NCBI GenBank assembly: GCA_027605045.1 | Contig: JAQFWX010000019.1 | Coordinates: 186,001 to 250,000 of the forward strand | Source: Phallus indusiatus | Taxonomy: Eukaryota; Basidiomycota; Agaricomycetes; Phallales; Phallaceae | Reading direction: 5' to 3' | DNA: 64,000 bases | Shown: in pieces, positions 1-12,053 of the stretch | How the letters are laid out: every line of letters starts with the position of its first letter | Numbering within the stretch: position 1 is the first letter of the stretch | The notes under the pieces: generated by a model | Database searches by the model: none | Told to the model about the DNA's origin: nothing | Seen by the model: only the letters and a program-made list of their open reading frames with translations | Position numbers and translations under genes: made by a program

Positions 1-777
1 GCAACGAAACGTTAAACTCGAGATCCATACGCTAAAAGCCAGGTAGGTGATAAGAGACAAATTACTGTCAGAGCGAAAAGGATGATAAATGGGTCACTTA
101 CGGGTAACGGAAAGTCAGGCGATGCTATATATACAGATTTATAATGTTGTTCGACTTCTTCCTTGGTACGTGTTCCGACATGTTCAGCGACAGCGGTCCA
201 GTTCCCAAGACCTTGCAATGTCAAAGCTTCATTGAGAAGCAGTTCCCTTGAATACAGATTAGCTTAGCCTCGAAGGAACCCGTGAAAGAAAAAAAATAAA
301 TGTACTCGTCAGCGCCCCAATCTTCATCAAAAATCGGGTAAGAGTGCAGTTCCTAAATCACGTGGTTAATCAAGGATCAAGGCGATAACGAAAAAGAACG
401 AGAAAACAAGTGGGAAGGAGGAGAGAAAAAGATAAAAGTTTTTTGTCAAAAAGATAATGGGCGCTCTTACAATGATACGATAGGCGTGCGTCCGCTTGTG
501 TTCCTTGAATTCTGCGCCTCTTGTGAAACATGTTGGGCAGATGTCGATGCCGTCGTCGTCTTCGCAAACAGGATCGGCGCATTTGATCCTGACCGAGTGT
601 GTGAGATCACATTGGCAGGCGTCGCATTCGACCTGGAGCCCCGGTTCGTTTATCACTTGAAAAATAGCAAAGAAGAGTCAGGGAACATGCGCGAAAAAAG
701 ATCAGATAGTATAATACAAAAAAAAACACCATACCAGCTTCATCCGGAACTGGCCGTTTGCGGTGGGTGACCGTCAT
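1..777 (-). CDS. ADA2: ADA2-type transcriptional coactivator (SAGA/ADA subunit), N-terminal part
   Basis: Partial gene running off the left edge. ADA2 is the adaptor subunit that activates the Gcn5 acetyltransferase in the nuclear SAGA and ADA complexes. The protein starts MTVTHRKRPVPDEAG at 777. A short intron is followed by a ZZ-type zinc finger (CDACQCDLTHSVRIKC, then CPTCF and a late His pair) in the exon near 656-470. A small exon around 355-310 encodes HSYPIFDEDWGADE. The next exon (about 240-100) is a SANT domain (LTLQGLGNWTAVAEHVG, then EVEQHY). The last visible exon, at the edge, reads MDLEFNVS, which fits the segment after the SANT domain in ADA2. The ZZ-then-SANT order is diagnostic of ADA2. 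The SWIRM domain would lie outside the window. Exon borders were inferred by eye from GT/AG and frame. Confidence 0.9.
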
Positions 778-3700
778 TGTATTTTTTCCCACGAGCAGTG
801 AACTCTCAAAACGAAAAATGACACAAAACCAGGCGGTTTTCGCTGTTTTACACTCCAGAGATGTAAAGAAATTAATCTCAGGCCCCAGTCCCAAAAAAAA
901 GTACAAAAATTAAGAGAGAAAAGTGACAGTAAATATAAAGAATATCGGCGGGATGACGAAGGGATGGGCGCGGAAATTAAACTAAAGTGATAACACCTGG
1001 AGGAAGGTTTCTTTCAAGGAAATAACCCGACTTTCGTACAAATAGAAGGCAAAGTCGAGCGAATTGTGGCTTCCGCGTTGTGCAGCCTGTGGTTTGTACG
1101 TTCTTGAGTAAGCCGTGAAGCCAGCCGCGGAAGCATCTTATGTAATCAATCACAATCACAACATTCTAAACAAAAACGAGTCGTGGCAACGCGCTGCGCT
1201 CCACAACGCTGGGAAGGGGATAAAACTCATGTCTACACTGTATGATAACAACTTTTGAACGCTACACGCTACATCGTTTCAAAGAAATAACAACGTTGCT
1301 TTGCTTTGCTACACTTTTTCAAAAACATAATTTGGTCCTACAGTGCTCATTCGAGGAAGTCCAGCTTCAGGGAGAGTCGTCGGGTAAGGATAGAAATAAG
1401 CTCCTGTAAACCTTGGTGTTCAGCTTTTGTCTTATGTACCGAACAAGCAATTGTTTCGCACCTCGTTCTTCTACCTTGCCAATGAACGCAGGCAAATAGG
1501 CATCAGGATGGAACAAGGTAACTGGAGCTACAGGTGGTGTGCTGATATGCAGTGCAATGTCCATATTAATAATTCCGGGCGTGCTCATGGTCCATTTTGG
1601 AATAAAAGGAGGCCGTGGAACCCGAGATTCGTCAGCGGTGGCATAGGATGCTAGCAAAAGTCGAACACGGCGGGTACCCTAGTTTAAAAAGCATGAAACC
1701 TGGCACTTGATTTCGGGGGAAAAGCAGGAGCCCATACAATTCTCTTCCAAATAAATATCGGCATCCACATCATAAGCACGACGGCTAGGAAAATAAGCAC
1801 AGACACAACACGGGCGGCGAAAGCTTTAGACCCCTTTGATTCATCCTTTCCAAATATAGCGCGATCGATTGATGGATAAACCACTAGTGGCACTATAAGG
1901 GTTATCCTGGGCAGTTGAGTAAATGCACGAGCATGTGTTTGACGTTTACATTTGACACGTACAATATAGACACAGCGAGCCATATTCTTTCAAACAGCGG
2001 TTTGTAATATCTAGATGCCAACTTGGTCAAAGCGGGAACCCGCATGTCCCAATCATCCGCCGAAATCTGTTTTTGTCAACACGTCAATTGGGGTAAGATT
2101 CAAAATTCGAGCATTTGCAAAATGAAAAAAGATGAAAAATCAACAAATTTGGTGTTGAATATCTTTGTGATGCGCAGAAATCGGACAGGGCATTTGACAA
2201 ACCCCGTGTCGGACAGATTGTATGTCCGGGACCATGTCAAAGACAACACAGCTTGAACACTCACGTGTCCCATTAACTCAAATGGTATCGGAGGAGTTGA
2301 CGATTTGGAATTTAGATACTGTAATGTCGTAAGTCGCCGCCCGTTGCTGGTGGTCACAGGAGCAGAGCCTACTAACCAAACACACACATCCTTTCTTTCT
2401 GTGAGCTACACCAGTATAGCTTGTCATGATGAGATGGGGAAATTAAAAAAAGATGATGTATGAACGACTTTTCTTCAAGAAAAGCAGGTTCTCCTCGATC
2501 CAGTCGAGGTTGAAGCAGAAATTAAGAGAGAGGTGTAGGTAGACTGACAGTGGTCGAGTTCGTCGTCAAGCTTCTTTGACGCCGGCCTGACGGGCCCGAG
2601 CTCCCAGCTCGGTCTTCGCAACGGTGCAAGAAGTATCATGTATCAATGATGATAGAAAAGAAAATGCTGTTCCATGTGTGCCAGGTGTGCCCTTCTAGTT
2701 CCCAGAATACGATATTCTTTCAAGTCGGCTTATTTCTACGAACAAATTCACCGAAAACTAGTCGGAAGCCAGTGATTGGCGTGACAATGTCACGGTAAGT
2801 ACCGCGAGCTCTCAAAGTTAACAAATCCGGTAAGTATGTGAATTTGTATTTTTTTTTATAAAGTTTTACTTAAAACCGCTTCCAGCAACCAAATACCGAA
2901 TAATGTAAATGGGAATATTAATCCTATTCTGTGCATTCGATGCTTGCAAAATGTGCTCACAATTACCGCATACTTCGCATACCCCGGCTCCGATGCAGGT
3001 TCAGTGCGGTCAACCACGCCGGACATGGACATGAGGCACATCTACTGCCAGTTTGGGTATGAAGACTTCAATCTTGAATATCTCATATGGGGAAACAGAT
3101 CTCACGCGGCCTCAGGGGTTTTAATCCTTTTTGTAGTGCTAAGTTGAGCGAAATGGCCTCGCGTCTTCTTTTCACGGGCAATCAACTAATAATGAGCGAA
3201 AAAACTTGCTATATGTCCTAACAGTTTGTGAATTTTTCTTGTTCTTTTTTTGCCTAGTAAACTTCCTACAATGCTCAATTTCAAATCGTGTAGCTACATC
3301 CGATGATATCGAGCAGAGAAAGATGGGCGTACTACCTTTCTTATCTACTAATACCAACAAGGTTTTAGTAGCCGGTGGCTCTTTTTTTGAATACACCAGG
3401 ATCGACATTGATGTGCCCGAGTGTCGCACTATAGCACATACATGTGTTCGTCCAGAGTTGAGCGGAGTTAATTAAAAGTGATCATCGGTGTTTTTTTTTC
3501 CTCTAAGATACATAATAACTCGATTCATATTGTCATTTTGGTTCGGCCCTTGGACTATACAGTAGGGGCGCGAAACGTTTATTACTTTTTCTTAGATCGC
3601 GAGTAGTGCCTTGTTGCATTCAAAATCGGATTGAATTTTGCCTTGGGAAAATCGGAGTGTAGTGCAGAAGCGCATCTCCATCGTAAAGAATACGATCAGC

Positions 3701-4115
3701 GCAACGCACTTACTAGCAAAAGAATAATTTAGACAGTCGGAAGCTTTACGACTAACCATATATTAGTGTGAAAATTTTCAATCGTCTTCACGTGGTTAGT
3801 CTTACACAACGCGAAAATACAACGAAGTTCGATCTCGAGGAAAAAAAATTATATGTATTTCAAATACTAGAGTAGTGTAAAGCGAAAACCTATATTATAT
3901 GTCGAAAAGGAGGGAAAAGAGAGGAAATAGGGAATAATACAAGGGGATGGATATCCAGGATACATCAGGTTTAACGAATTCGAGCTAGTTGTTCTGAGTT
4001 TCCGAATGGTTGTAATTCGTTCGGAGCGTGTGAAAGAAAATCATGCCAATCTGGTTATAGGATACCTTATGAAGGGAAAAAGTACTATTGATTAAGACAT
4101 TATAAAAAAGGTAGG
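778..4115. other. Sparse 3.3-kb region without a confident gene
   Basis: No recognisable conserved product on either strand. Two minus-strand frames (1684-1983, with one hydrophobic stretch AARVVSVLIFLAVVLMMW, and 1367-1657) could be pieces of a small membrane protein but show no family signature. A short minus-strand frame near 2575-2640 ends ELGARARQAGVKEA before a stop. It reads like a C-terminal exon, but I could not attach upstream exons or name it. The rest is AT-rich with homopolymer runs. Confidence 0.5.
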
Positions 4116-4911
4116 TTATCGCGAGCTCTTGTGAGTGAGTTGGTGCCGACGCATGTTGGAGACCACGCTAAAGCTCTTCCCACATTCAGGGCATTCGTGG
4201 GCTATTCGAATTTCATAAATACATAATTGGATCAAAGGAAACAATCTGATCACTTACGTTTCTCTCCACTATGAATTGTTAAATGATTCTGAAATTTGTC
4301 TTCGTTAGAGGTATAAATACTTTTTTTTTGAAGGGTCATGACGAACCTTTAAAGTACTTAATTTTTCAAATCGCCTACCACAGTCAGGACACATGTGTTT
4401 TCCCGTGGAGGCAAGGATAGCCTCTTCCCGTGGAATGTGATGGAAGTCATCCCTGTCTGATGAATGCTTATGGATTAATCCATCGGCCTCTGTTGATACG
4501 AATACATCATAGGAATGGCTGGGCGTGGATGTCCGATGGGTTGGGTATTGCTGTCCTCCGGAATATGCAGAATGCTGGGAACCTGGAAGGTAACAGGATG
4601 GGTCGGTCCGCTGTCCGTGCTGAGGGGGATAATATCCGCTGGATGCATGCTGATTCAAAGTGGGTAAGAAAAACTTGATTGGTTTGTGGTTTATAAACCT
4701 AACTGACAGAGTCTGGATATCGGCCAGAAGAATGCGAGACAGGCTGTCTGAGTGCATCTATTTTTAAAAAAGAATTTAGTCAATGTCTTCTGTGAGCAAT
4801 TTCTCAAGGAAACATACCGCCTACAACTTCTCGAAGCGGGGGCAAACTAGCAGATTGACTTTGGCTCTGGCCACTGGAATAACAATAATCTCTAGTAGAA
4901 TTTCTAGACAT
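4116..4911 (-). CDS. Small C2H2 zinc-finger protein (probable transcription factor)
   Basis: Spliced minus-strand gene. Exon 1 starts MSRNSTRDYCYSSGQSQSQ at 4911 and is Ser/Gln-rich. Middle exons are low-complexity (Gly-Tyr-Tyr-Pro-Pro-Gln, Ser, His). The C-terminus carries two consecutive C2H2 fingers: CPDCGRRFEKLSTLKNHLTIH, split by an intron inside the helix, then a TGEK-type linker (HSGEK) and ECPECGKSFSVVSNMRRHQLTH. Both keep C-X2-C-X12-H-X3-H spacing. The stop follows KSSR at 4116. Such proteins in Agaricomycetes are sequence-specific nuclear regulators; the target here is unknown. The finger-1 intron boundary (donor after STLK, acceptor before NHLT) was chosen because it restores exact finger spacing. 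The earlier exon borders are less certain. Confidence 0.8.
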
Positions 4912-6070
4912 GATAGAATATAAAAGAAAAGCGCGTGTAAGGACTGGGTTAAGGAAATCCGGACGGAAAGCAGTTGGAATATATACTCGAATCCGGGTAT
5001 TAAACTTGACGACACCTGGTCTCTGCTCATAGCCTTTGTTCTTTCTAATCTCACCAAGATGTCTTGTCGCTTATACGGTATTGATAATCTCTGGAGACGG
5101 CGGTAGGCATAGCCACATAAGAAGGGGTTGCTTATTAGATAGACAAGTGCTATGTTCTAGATGGCCACCAACCTCAGTGTTGTTCGAAGACAGTTTCGGT
5201 TGCTACAGCGTCCGTCGCTGATCCGGAAGAGGCGTGTTATGTGGCGCAAAAAGCAACGCAAGGGGTTTAAGAAGATAATAATAATATGAGAGACAGAAAC
5301 AGGTTATCAAGAGAAGCCAGTGAGATGAAATAGGAAAAAAAGAAAAGAAATAAACCAAGATCCGCACATCCTGTTTAAAGGAGGATAACAGGTATATGAC
5401 TTACTCGATCACAAGCTGAATAAGACCAGTGCACTAACTCTAAATGGCGCCAGATGTAATCAGTGCTTGGCTCGTTGTAGATTGACGCCATTTTGATTTT
5501 TTTTTTTTTAAAAAAACCCTTTTTTTGGGTTTTACTTTCCTGGAAAGGCTGCACATGTTGGATTTGGTAAAGCTGAAATAAGCCATTCGGAGCAATTGCG
5601 CCGCCCTCCGCTCGCCGTATGTGGTGTCGGTCATTCGGGCTGCATTTTGAATAGATGTACGATGAAAATAACCTGTCCCGCTGATGATCGACGATGGTTG
5701 GTCTGGTTTCAGAATTAGATCTGCCACTGCAACATTTCGTCAATGCTTGAATCCGCAATGTACCACTCGCCGATATTCAGGCTAAAATGACGGCGGGAAA
5801 GCCACAATGATTTTTAGGAACCAGAGTCTGGTCGCCGTGATTTTGGACAAAGATGGCTTTGGCCTTTGCACAGACATTTCTTGTCGACATCATGATCCGT
5901 CTGGGATGACAAGCATGAAAACTAGGGCAAAACCTGTGTAAAGTGACATCTGAGATGCTTGGATGGAATTTACTGTTTCGTTTCAAAGAGTGCTTCGATT
6001 TGAAACTCAGCTACACAGTCGGCGTCTACGGAAGTTAGGTCCATACTCCATTTCATCGACACTGTTACAA
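4912..6070. other. Intergenic region between divergent C2H2 and NOG1 genes
   Basis: Shared 5' flank of two divergent genes. It contains T/A homopolymer runs, including an A7-CCC-T7-GGG-TTTT segment around 5510-5530 that can fold as a short hairpin. Minus-strand open frames at 5375-5758 and 5440-5727 overlap each other in different frames and show no family signature. Confidence 0.5.
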
Positions 6071-8517
6071 ATGGCGACGAAAGGGTTGAAGGCCATAGCT
6101 CCAGTTCCGACAGCAAATGACTTCCTGGACATTGTGCTGTCTAAGACACAGCGCAAAACCCCCACTGTATTTCTCTTGTTTTTAGTCTCATGCGGTAGCA
6201 GTTTCTCATACCCGGCAGGTTATTCATAAAAACTTCAAAATTAGTCGAATCAGGCACTTTTACATGCGAAAAGTGAAATTTACCCAGGATTCTTTCGATG
6301 AAAAACTAGGAGCTATCCTAAACGAATTCCCAATTCTTGACGTGAGCTCTAAACTCCACCATTCCGTTACTATGCAAAGTCCACGTTTTTTTATTAATAT
6401 TAATATCAGGATCTTCACCCTTTTCTTGCTTCACTATTAAACGTTCTTTACGACAAGAATCACTACAAATTGGCCCTAGGTCAATTAAGAACCGCTCGAC
6501 ACCTTATCGACCAGGTAGCAAAGGACTATGTTCGCTTGTTGAAATTCGGTGATAGCTTGTACCGATGCAAGCAATTGAAAAAGGCTGCATTAGGCCGTAT
6601 GGCAACTATCATGCGTCGTCAAAAAGATCCACTGGCATATCTTGAACAAGTTCGACAACACTTATCCCGGTTACCCTCCATAGATCCTAACACTCGTACC
6701 TTAATCATTTGCGGATACCCTAACGTCGGAAAATCTTCTTTCATGAACAAAGTTACTCGTGCTGATGTGGACGTTCAACCTTATGCTTTCACGACTAAAA
6801 GTCTCTTCGTGGGACACCTAGATTACAAGTACTTGCGCTGGCAAGTAATCGACACCCCTGGTATACTTGATCACCCTCTTGAAGAGATGAACACGATTGA
6901 GATGCAAAGTATTACGGCTCTCGCACATATCCGGTGCTGTGTTTTGTATTTTATGGACTTGAGCGAGCAATGCGGCTATACAGTCGAAGCACAAGTAGGT
7001 TATCCCCCGTCTACCTATTAGCACTGTTGCTCATGAATTATTTTTCTAGTGTAAACTTTTCCATTCCATAAAGCCTCTATTCTCTGGAAAACCAGTCCTA
7101 TTGGTGGTTAATAAAATTGATATCATGCGACCCGAGGACCTTAACCCTACCGACGCAGCCCTTTTGGCGGAAATCACCGCGAGTGGTGACGTCAAGATGG
7201 TTCAAACATCCTGTTATAGCGAAGAAAATGTTATGGAAGTCAAGAATATAGCATGCGATGCACTCCTAGCCCACCGCGTGGAAAACAAATTGAAGGGTAG
7301 CAAAATTAATTCGGTTGCCAACCGTATCCATGTGTCATTCCCTAAGGCTAGAGATGACGTTGTCCGGGAACCTTTTATTCCTGAAGCTGTGAAGGAGCGA
7401 AAAACATATGACAAGAATGATTCTGACCGGAAGAGATTAGAGAGGGATATAGAGCAAGAAGAGGGAGGAGCAGGTGTATACAGTATCAATCTTAAAAGTA
7501 CGTCATTCTCGCTTAGCGACGATATCTCTTTTCATATGACCTCTAATTGCAGAGAATTACATATTGGCCAACGACGAATGGAAGGAAGACAGAGTACCGG
7601 AAATTATGGATGGCAAAAACATCGCAGACTTTATTGATCCCGACATTGCGGAAAAATTAGAAGCTCTAGAGCGTGAAGAAGAGCGACTAGAAGCAGAAGG
7701 TTTCTATGATAGCGAAGAAGACATCGTAAACATTCTTAATCTTGCCTAAATGAGATGAGAGCACTCATCCTCTTTTGCTTTACAGTTCGATTCAGCGGAT
7801 GAACGGGAAGCCGCCGAGCTCGCCGAAGCCAAAAAGAATCGTCTCATTTCCCAAGAGAAAGGCAACAAAAATTATCCAAAATTACCCCGTACAGCGGGGC
7901 TTCGTACATTAAGTGAGATGACGGCGAAACTAACCGCAGCAGGACTGGACCCCACTAGGATACAGGAACGCGCGCAAATGCTAGCCAAAGTTAGAGCCGC
8001 CCAAGGAAAACGGAAGAGAGATGAATCAGCAGACGTGGATATGGCGGACAAGGGAGACGAAGACTCAGGTGATGGTGACGGAGACTGGATGGATGTGGAT
8101 GGAGAAGAAGGCACACCGAAGAAAAAGCGGAAATCCGAAACAGGAGCTGTTACTCTCAAATCGAAGAAACGGGTGCCTGCCTCGAATAGACAATTGGCAG
8201 GTTTTCGGGATGCTGCGGTAAGTAGGAACACTTTCTGGAGTATCATCTTGGTTACTTATGTTTATTCATGTTCCTGCTTGTTTGCCTTTTACAGCAATCC
8301 GACAAAGCTATACAGCTGCGCAATCTCTCTCAACGTCATCGCAACCGCATGGCGAAAGCGGGCGAGGCAGATCGTGCAATCAGGTCCAAAATGGTACGTT
8401 TTATTATAGTCACAAATATGGATGTCGATTACTTTTTCTCATGCACATGCATCTTTTGTTTAGCCAAAACATCTGTTCGCCGGCAAACGAAAAGCAGGAA
8501 AAACAGATCGGAGGTAG
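6071..8517 (+). CDS. NOG1: Nucleolar GTP-binding protein 1 (60S ribosome biogenesis GTPase)
   Basis: OBG/NOG-family GTPase that acts in nucleolar and nuclear maturation of pre-60S particles. The protein starts [18 protein letters not shown] at 6071. The first intron begins GTATTT near 6163 and its acceptor precedes [12 protein letters not shown]. The N-terminal helical domain ([33 protein letters not shown]) is followed by the G domain: G1 [10 protein letters not shown]2-region threonines in PYAFTTK, G3 DTPG, G4 NKID and G5-like TSCYSEENV. The C-terminal half is charged ([20 protein letters not shown]-like and [16 protein letters not shown]), as expected for the NOG1 C-terminal tail that threads into the pre-60S particle. 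It ends [17 protein letters not shown]. At least six short introns interrupt the gene. Length and domain order match the family. Confidence 0.95.
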
Positions 8518-8985
8518 TCAAGGTGGTCCTTATATCCGCACTGTCTTTATTTTTATCTTGTCATGTTTGTATTTGTTCACATTCATTGACACAAAAATTC
8601 ATCACACTAAAGTCATACGACCAAACCGCAAATCCGCGTATAGTTATTAACAATGAGCTGAGGTACACAAATGCTAATAAAACAAGGGAAGATAGCTTCC
8701 ACGAGATAAGTTATAAAGTCGATCGTAGGATCGGGGCTCTCATAAAACAAAATGGAAATGTTTACCATGGGGATATATGTATAACTAAACCTAGTAAGAA
8801 AGGAGGGAAAGGGGTCCAACGGAGGAGTGAAATGTAATAAACAGGGAAACCAAAAAAAAGTGTAACGTAGCAGAATAAGTCTTATTATGTGTAACGTATT
8901 GAGGGGATTTTTTTTGCGTTCAAAAGGCACGCTTTGAATTGTCCTAGAACGGACAAGTCCAAACAGAGGAGAAAAAACAAGGTGT
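8518..8985. other. 3'-to-3' intergenic region
   Basis: Lies between the convergent ends of NOG1 and the aminopeptidase P gene. AT-rich, no coding signal; it contains the 3' UTRs of both genes. Confidence 0.6.
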
Positions 8986-11900
8986 CTAATCCCACTCGAC
9001 ACTAACTCCGGAAACGGACGTCTCAGATCGAAACGCAGGTTGGCATTCTTTACGCAGCCACTTCAAGGCCCGTTTATCCTTAGACAAGAGCGGCTCAAGA
9101 TTCCTTCGAACCTCTTCATTGTGGCTCTGTAAACCGATGTTCATGATGGCAATAAGAAAAAGACAAGAGAAAGTACGTACCCGAACCCACGCTCTTTCCT
9201 CTTTAGAAAGCAAATTCGCTTTGATCATCTTCACTTGAATCGGTACCTATTGCCGCCAAGAAGTCAGACAAGTTTAAAAATCAAATTTGCGCGCGCATCA
9301 CGTGGGTATCATGAGCGCAGTGCATGATTGTTTTACCTGGGTTAGTCTTTCGAAGCCCAACCAGATATCTCCTTGAAATTCATATTTGGTCTGAAGAAAC
9401 GAAGACAAACATTGGTCAGCGGTGATATCGGCGACTGGAGAGGTAACAACACGAAGGTGAAAGCTTAGAAGCCTTCGCACTTCGGACTGCGGCCACACAC
9501 CTTGACGCGCTTGACTACCATCACTGACTCTATTCGTACGCCAAAGTCGCCTTCGCGATCTATAATCGCAAATGAGCACATGGCATGAATATCAAATATA
9601 AAGGAAATTGTGATTGCTATGACGTACAAAACCCAGGTTCATTGGAGATTACTTGGCCCGGCTTGAGGAGCATGTTCTTCCCAAAATACGGCTCTAGTTA
9701 TAACGATGATGAGATCTTTTGCAAATGTTCGGAAAATGTAGGAATGCGTTACCTTCATGTACCTACAATAGCCAATTGAGAATGAAACAAAATTATAGTC
9801 CAGATGGTGCCACTCACGTTTAAGAAGGCCCCAACGCCATGCCCGGTACCATGCTACAAGTCCTAAATCAGCTTGAGCTGCCTTTTCAGATCATTTAACG
9901 TACGAGATAATTTAATCTGTCAGAAAACCAATTAATATGTTGCTTCCCCCACAATACGAAAATAAGTGAACTAACCCGTCTTTCCATAGTGCTCTTCGGG
10001 CTAGAACGTCTAGTTGTATTCCATTAGTGCCTTCGGGGAAGATGGCTGAGTCAAGAGCAATCTGATAATATGAGTAAACATCAAAAACGCGCGCCGAATG
10101 AGAAAAAAAGGGGCAATTGAAATCTTACATGACCCTGCAAAACACGAGTGAAGGCCTCAGATTGTTCAGGGGTTGGTTTCCCAAAATGGACTGTGATTGG
10201 CCGACCAATTAACAACAAGAAGCAAAGCATATGGGGTAAAGCTTACCTGTACGAGTGGTATCACAAGTGCCGTCTCGGTATTGCCCACCGGAGTCACTAT
10301 CGGAAAAGGAGGACCGTCAGCTGTGGCAACTCAGGTAGACTAATTACAGATGTGGCTCACATAAGATACGGAGTCGTCCTTTCGATGACCCGGGAATCAT
10401 GTCGCGGAGGTATGTAATGAGGCAGCGCTAGTTATCACCACAAAGTGAGCCACTTAATCAGATAGGAGAGACAAATCAATTACGTACCAGCGTTAGGACC
10501 AGTGGCTGATATGCTTTCGTATGCAGGCCCTTGGTAAAACTGTGCTTCCGATCTGAATACCTCTAAACGGTAGGCTGCTTCGTATTCGGTTATTTCATAA
10601 CCGTGCCCTATTTTCTCGTCCAACCACGCGAACCACCGTACCAGAGCGGCGCCATCCCTAAGGTAGGCTCGCGCCATTCCATCCAGTTCTATTCTGTTTT
10701 TGATAGACTTTTGGTCGGATATGTAAGATGGTACGATATGGTATCGCATCGAAGTGAGACTCCGAGGAACGGTGAATGGGACATCTTCGGTGATTAGAAC
10801 CTAAAGAGAAAGTCACAACGGTGTTCCATAAACGGGAAGCAGATGAACAACAAACCTTTCCTTCACCCCATTCTTTGCTTCGCAAATATGGCCACACATC
10901 CGAATACTCTCGCATAGATACACCATTCTCCGTCAGATATTCCCGGACTTCTTGGGCAACTTTTTCACTATCGACGAACAAGATAGCATCGTCGAAGGAG
11001 ACGAATAAATACGCTTGGAAGACGGGGTTGTAAGGAATATCCGAGCCACGGAGATTTAGTGTCCAAGCGATGTCGGAAAGAGCATGAATAAACGCAGCAA
11101 TTGGGATATCCGTCGACGGAGGAGGGTTAGCAGAGTACTTCGCTGTCTCTGGTGTACTCCTGCGGATCCAATCTCTGATGCCAGCTAATTTGGAGATAGC
11201 ATCTTCTCCGGCAAATTCCATTGGTTGAACATAGACGGGATTTTTGGGACGGAACGGTCGGTCCTTCCATACCAAATCTACGAGGTTTTGCCAGGGATAG
11301 ACCAAATGAGAGCCCCGCTTTAAGAAAGCTTTATTTAACTTTTCGGCCAGCGCGTAAGATAGGAGTCGGGAATCTACGCCCACTTTGACGCCTTTGGCTC
11401 TGTCCTGATTGAAAGAAAATGTTAGACCTCAGTATGACAGAATCGTAGTGAGATAGATCAATGGAACTACTTACAATAAGCCAATCGTCCCAATCCTTTT
11501 TGCCTTCCCAGCCAACCTTCTGTAAGGTCCAATTGGTATCTAACTGGCGAGCGGCCTGAATATAATATCTTGAATCCACGAAAAGATATGCATGAGTGGC
11601 GGACAAAACAGCTGTCCCAGCTGATCCTGTGAAGCTATGAAAGAAGATTAGTCAGAACAGACAAAGAGGGTGGGCAAAAGTCTGTTACCCTGTTAACCAC
11701 TCTCTTCGTTTATCGCAGGGAGCGATGTACTCTGAGCCATGAGCATCTGTAGAAGGAACGATGCTGAGGTTGAATGTGAGAATAATGAAAAAAAGGGAGC
11801 ACAGTGATATTTGAACGTACTAGTAGTCGATTTTTTCCTTTTGCATCAATTTCCGTATCTCTTCGATTTTGGGACCCGTGTCTACCCTTGGCTGAGCAGG

Positions 11901-12053
11901 AACTTGTGTATCGGCTACCTTCCTTTCGAAGGCAGATCCAACCAGAGTGTCTGAGCTCGAGTTCGTTCTAGAAAACGAAAGCGATGTGAAGAAGTTCTTG
12001 CTCTTGTTTGACGAAGATCTTGAAGGCGAGGGCGAGTTGTCTGGAATAAACAT
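8986..12053 (-). CDS. Xaa-Pro aminopeptidase (aminopeptidase P, peptidase family M24B)
   Basis: Cytosolic-type aminopeptidase P, a dimetal enzyme that removes an N-terminal residue preceding proline. The three-part architecture is visible. First, creatinase-like N-domain ([57 protein letters not shown]). Second, N-domain 2 ([54 protein letters not shown]). Third, the catalytic pita-bread domain, with metal ligands in [16 protein letters not shown], the [17 protein letters not shown] histidine motif, and the glutamates near GIRIESV and CEFQ. It ends VSGVSVEWD at 8986. The first in-frame ATG is at 12053 ([15 protein letters not shown]). The same frame stays open upstream to about 12487, coding a Ser/Arg- and Lys/Glu-rich stretch plus a poly-Pro run but with no ATG. 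The true N-terminus is therefore unresolved and probably uses another upstream exon. The Ser-rich extension is unusual for this family. Confidence 0.9.

Noticed and set aside
1684..1983. Minus-strand ORF with one hydrophobic segment
   Set aside because: No start context, family signature or linked exons strong enough to call a gene.
2575..2645. Minus-strand C-terminal-like peptide ending ELGARARQAGVKEA
   Set aside because: Looks coding but no adjoining exon or family could be established; left as a note in the region entry.
5480..5545. A/T-run hairpin between divergent genes
   Set aside because: Homopolymer palindromes of this kind are common in AT-rich fungal spacers; no sign of function.
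8613..9002. Minus-strand ORF overlapping the end of aminopeptidase P
   Set aside because: It is in the 3' UTR region and in a different frame from the enzyme.
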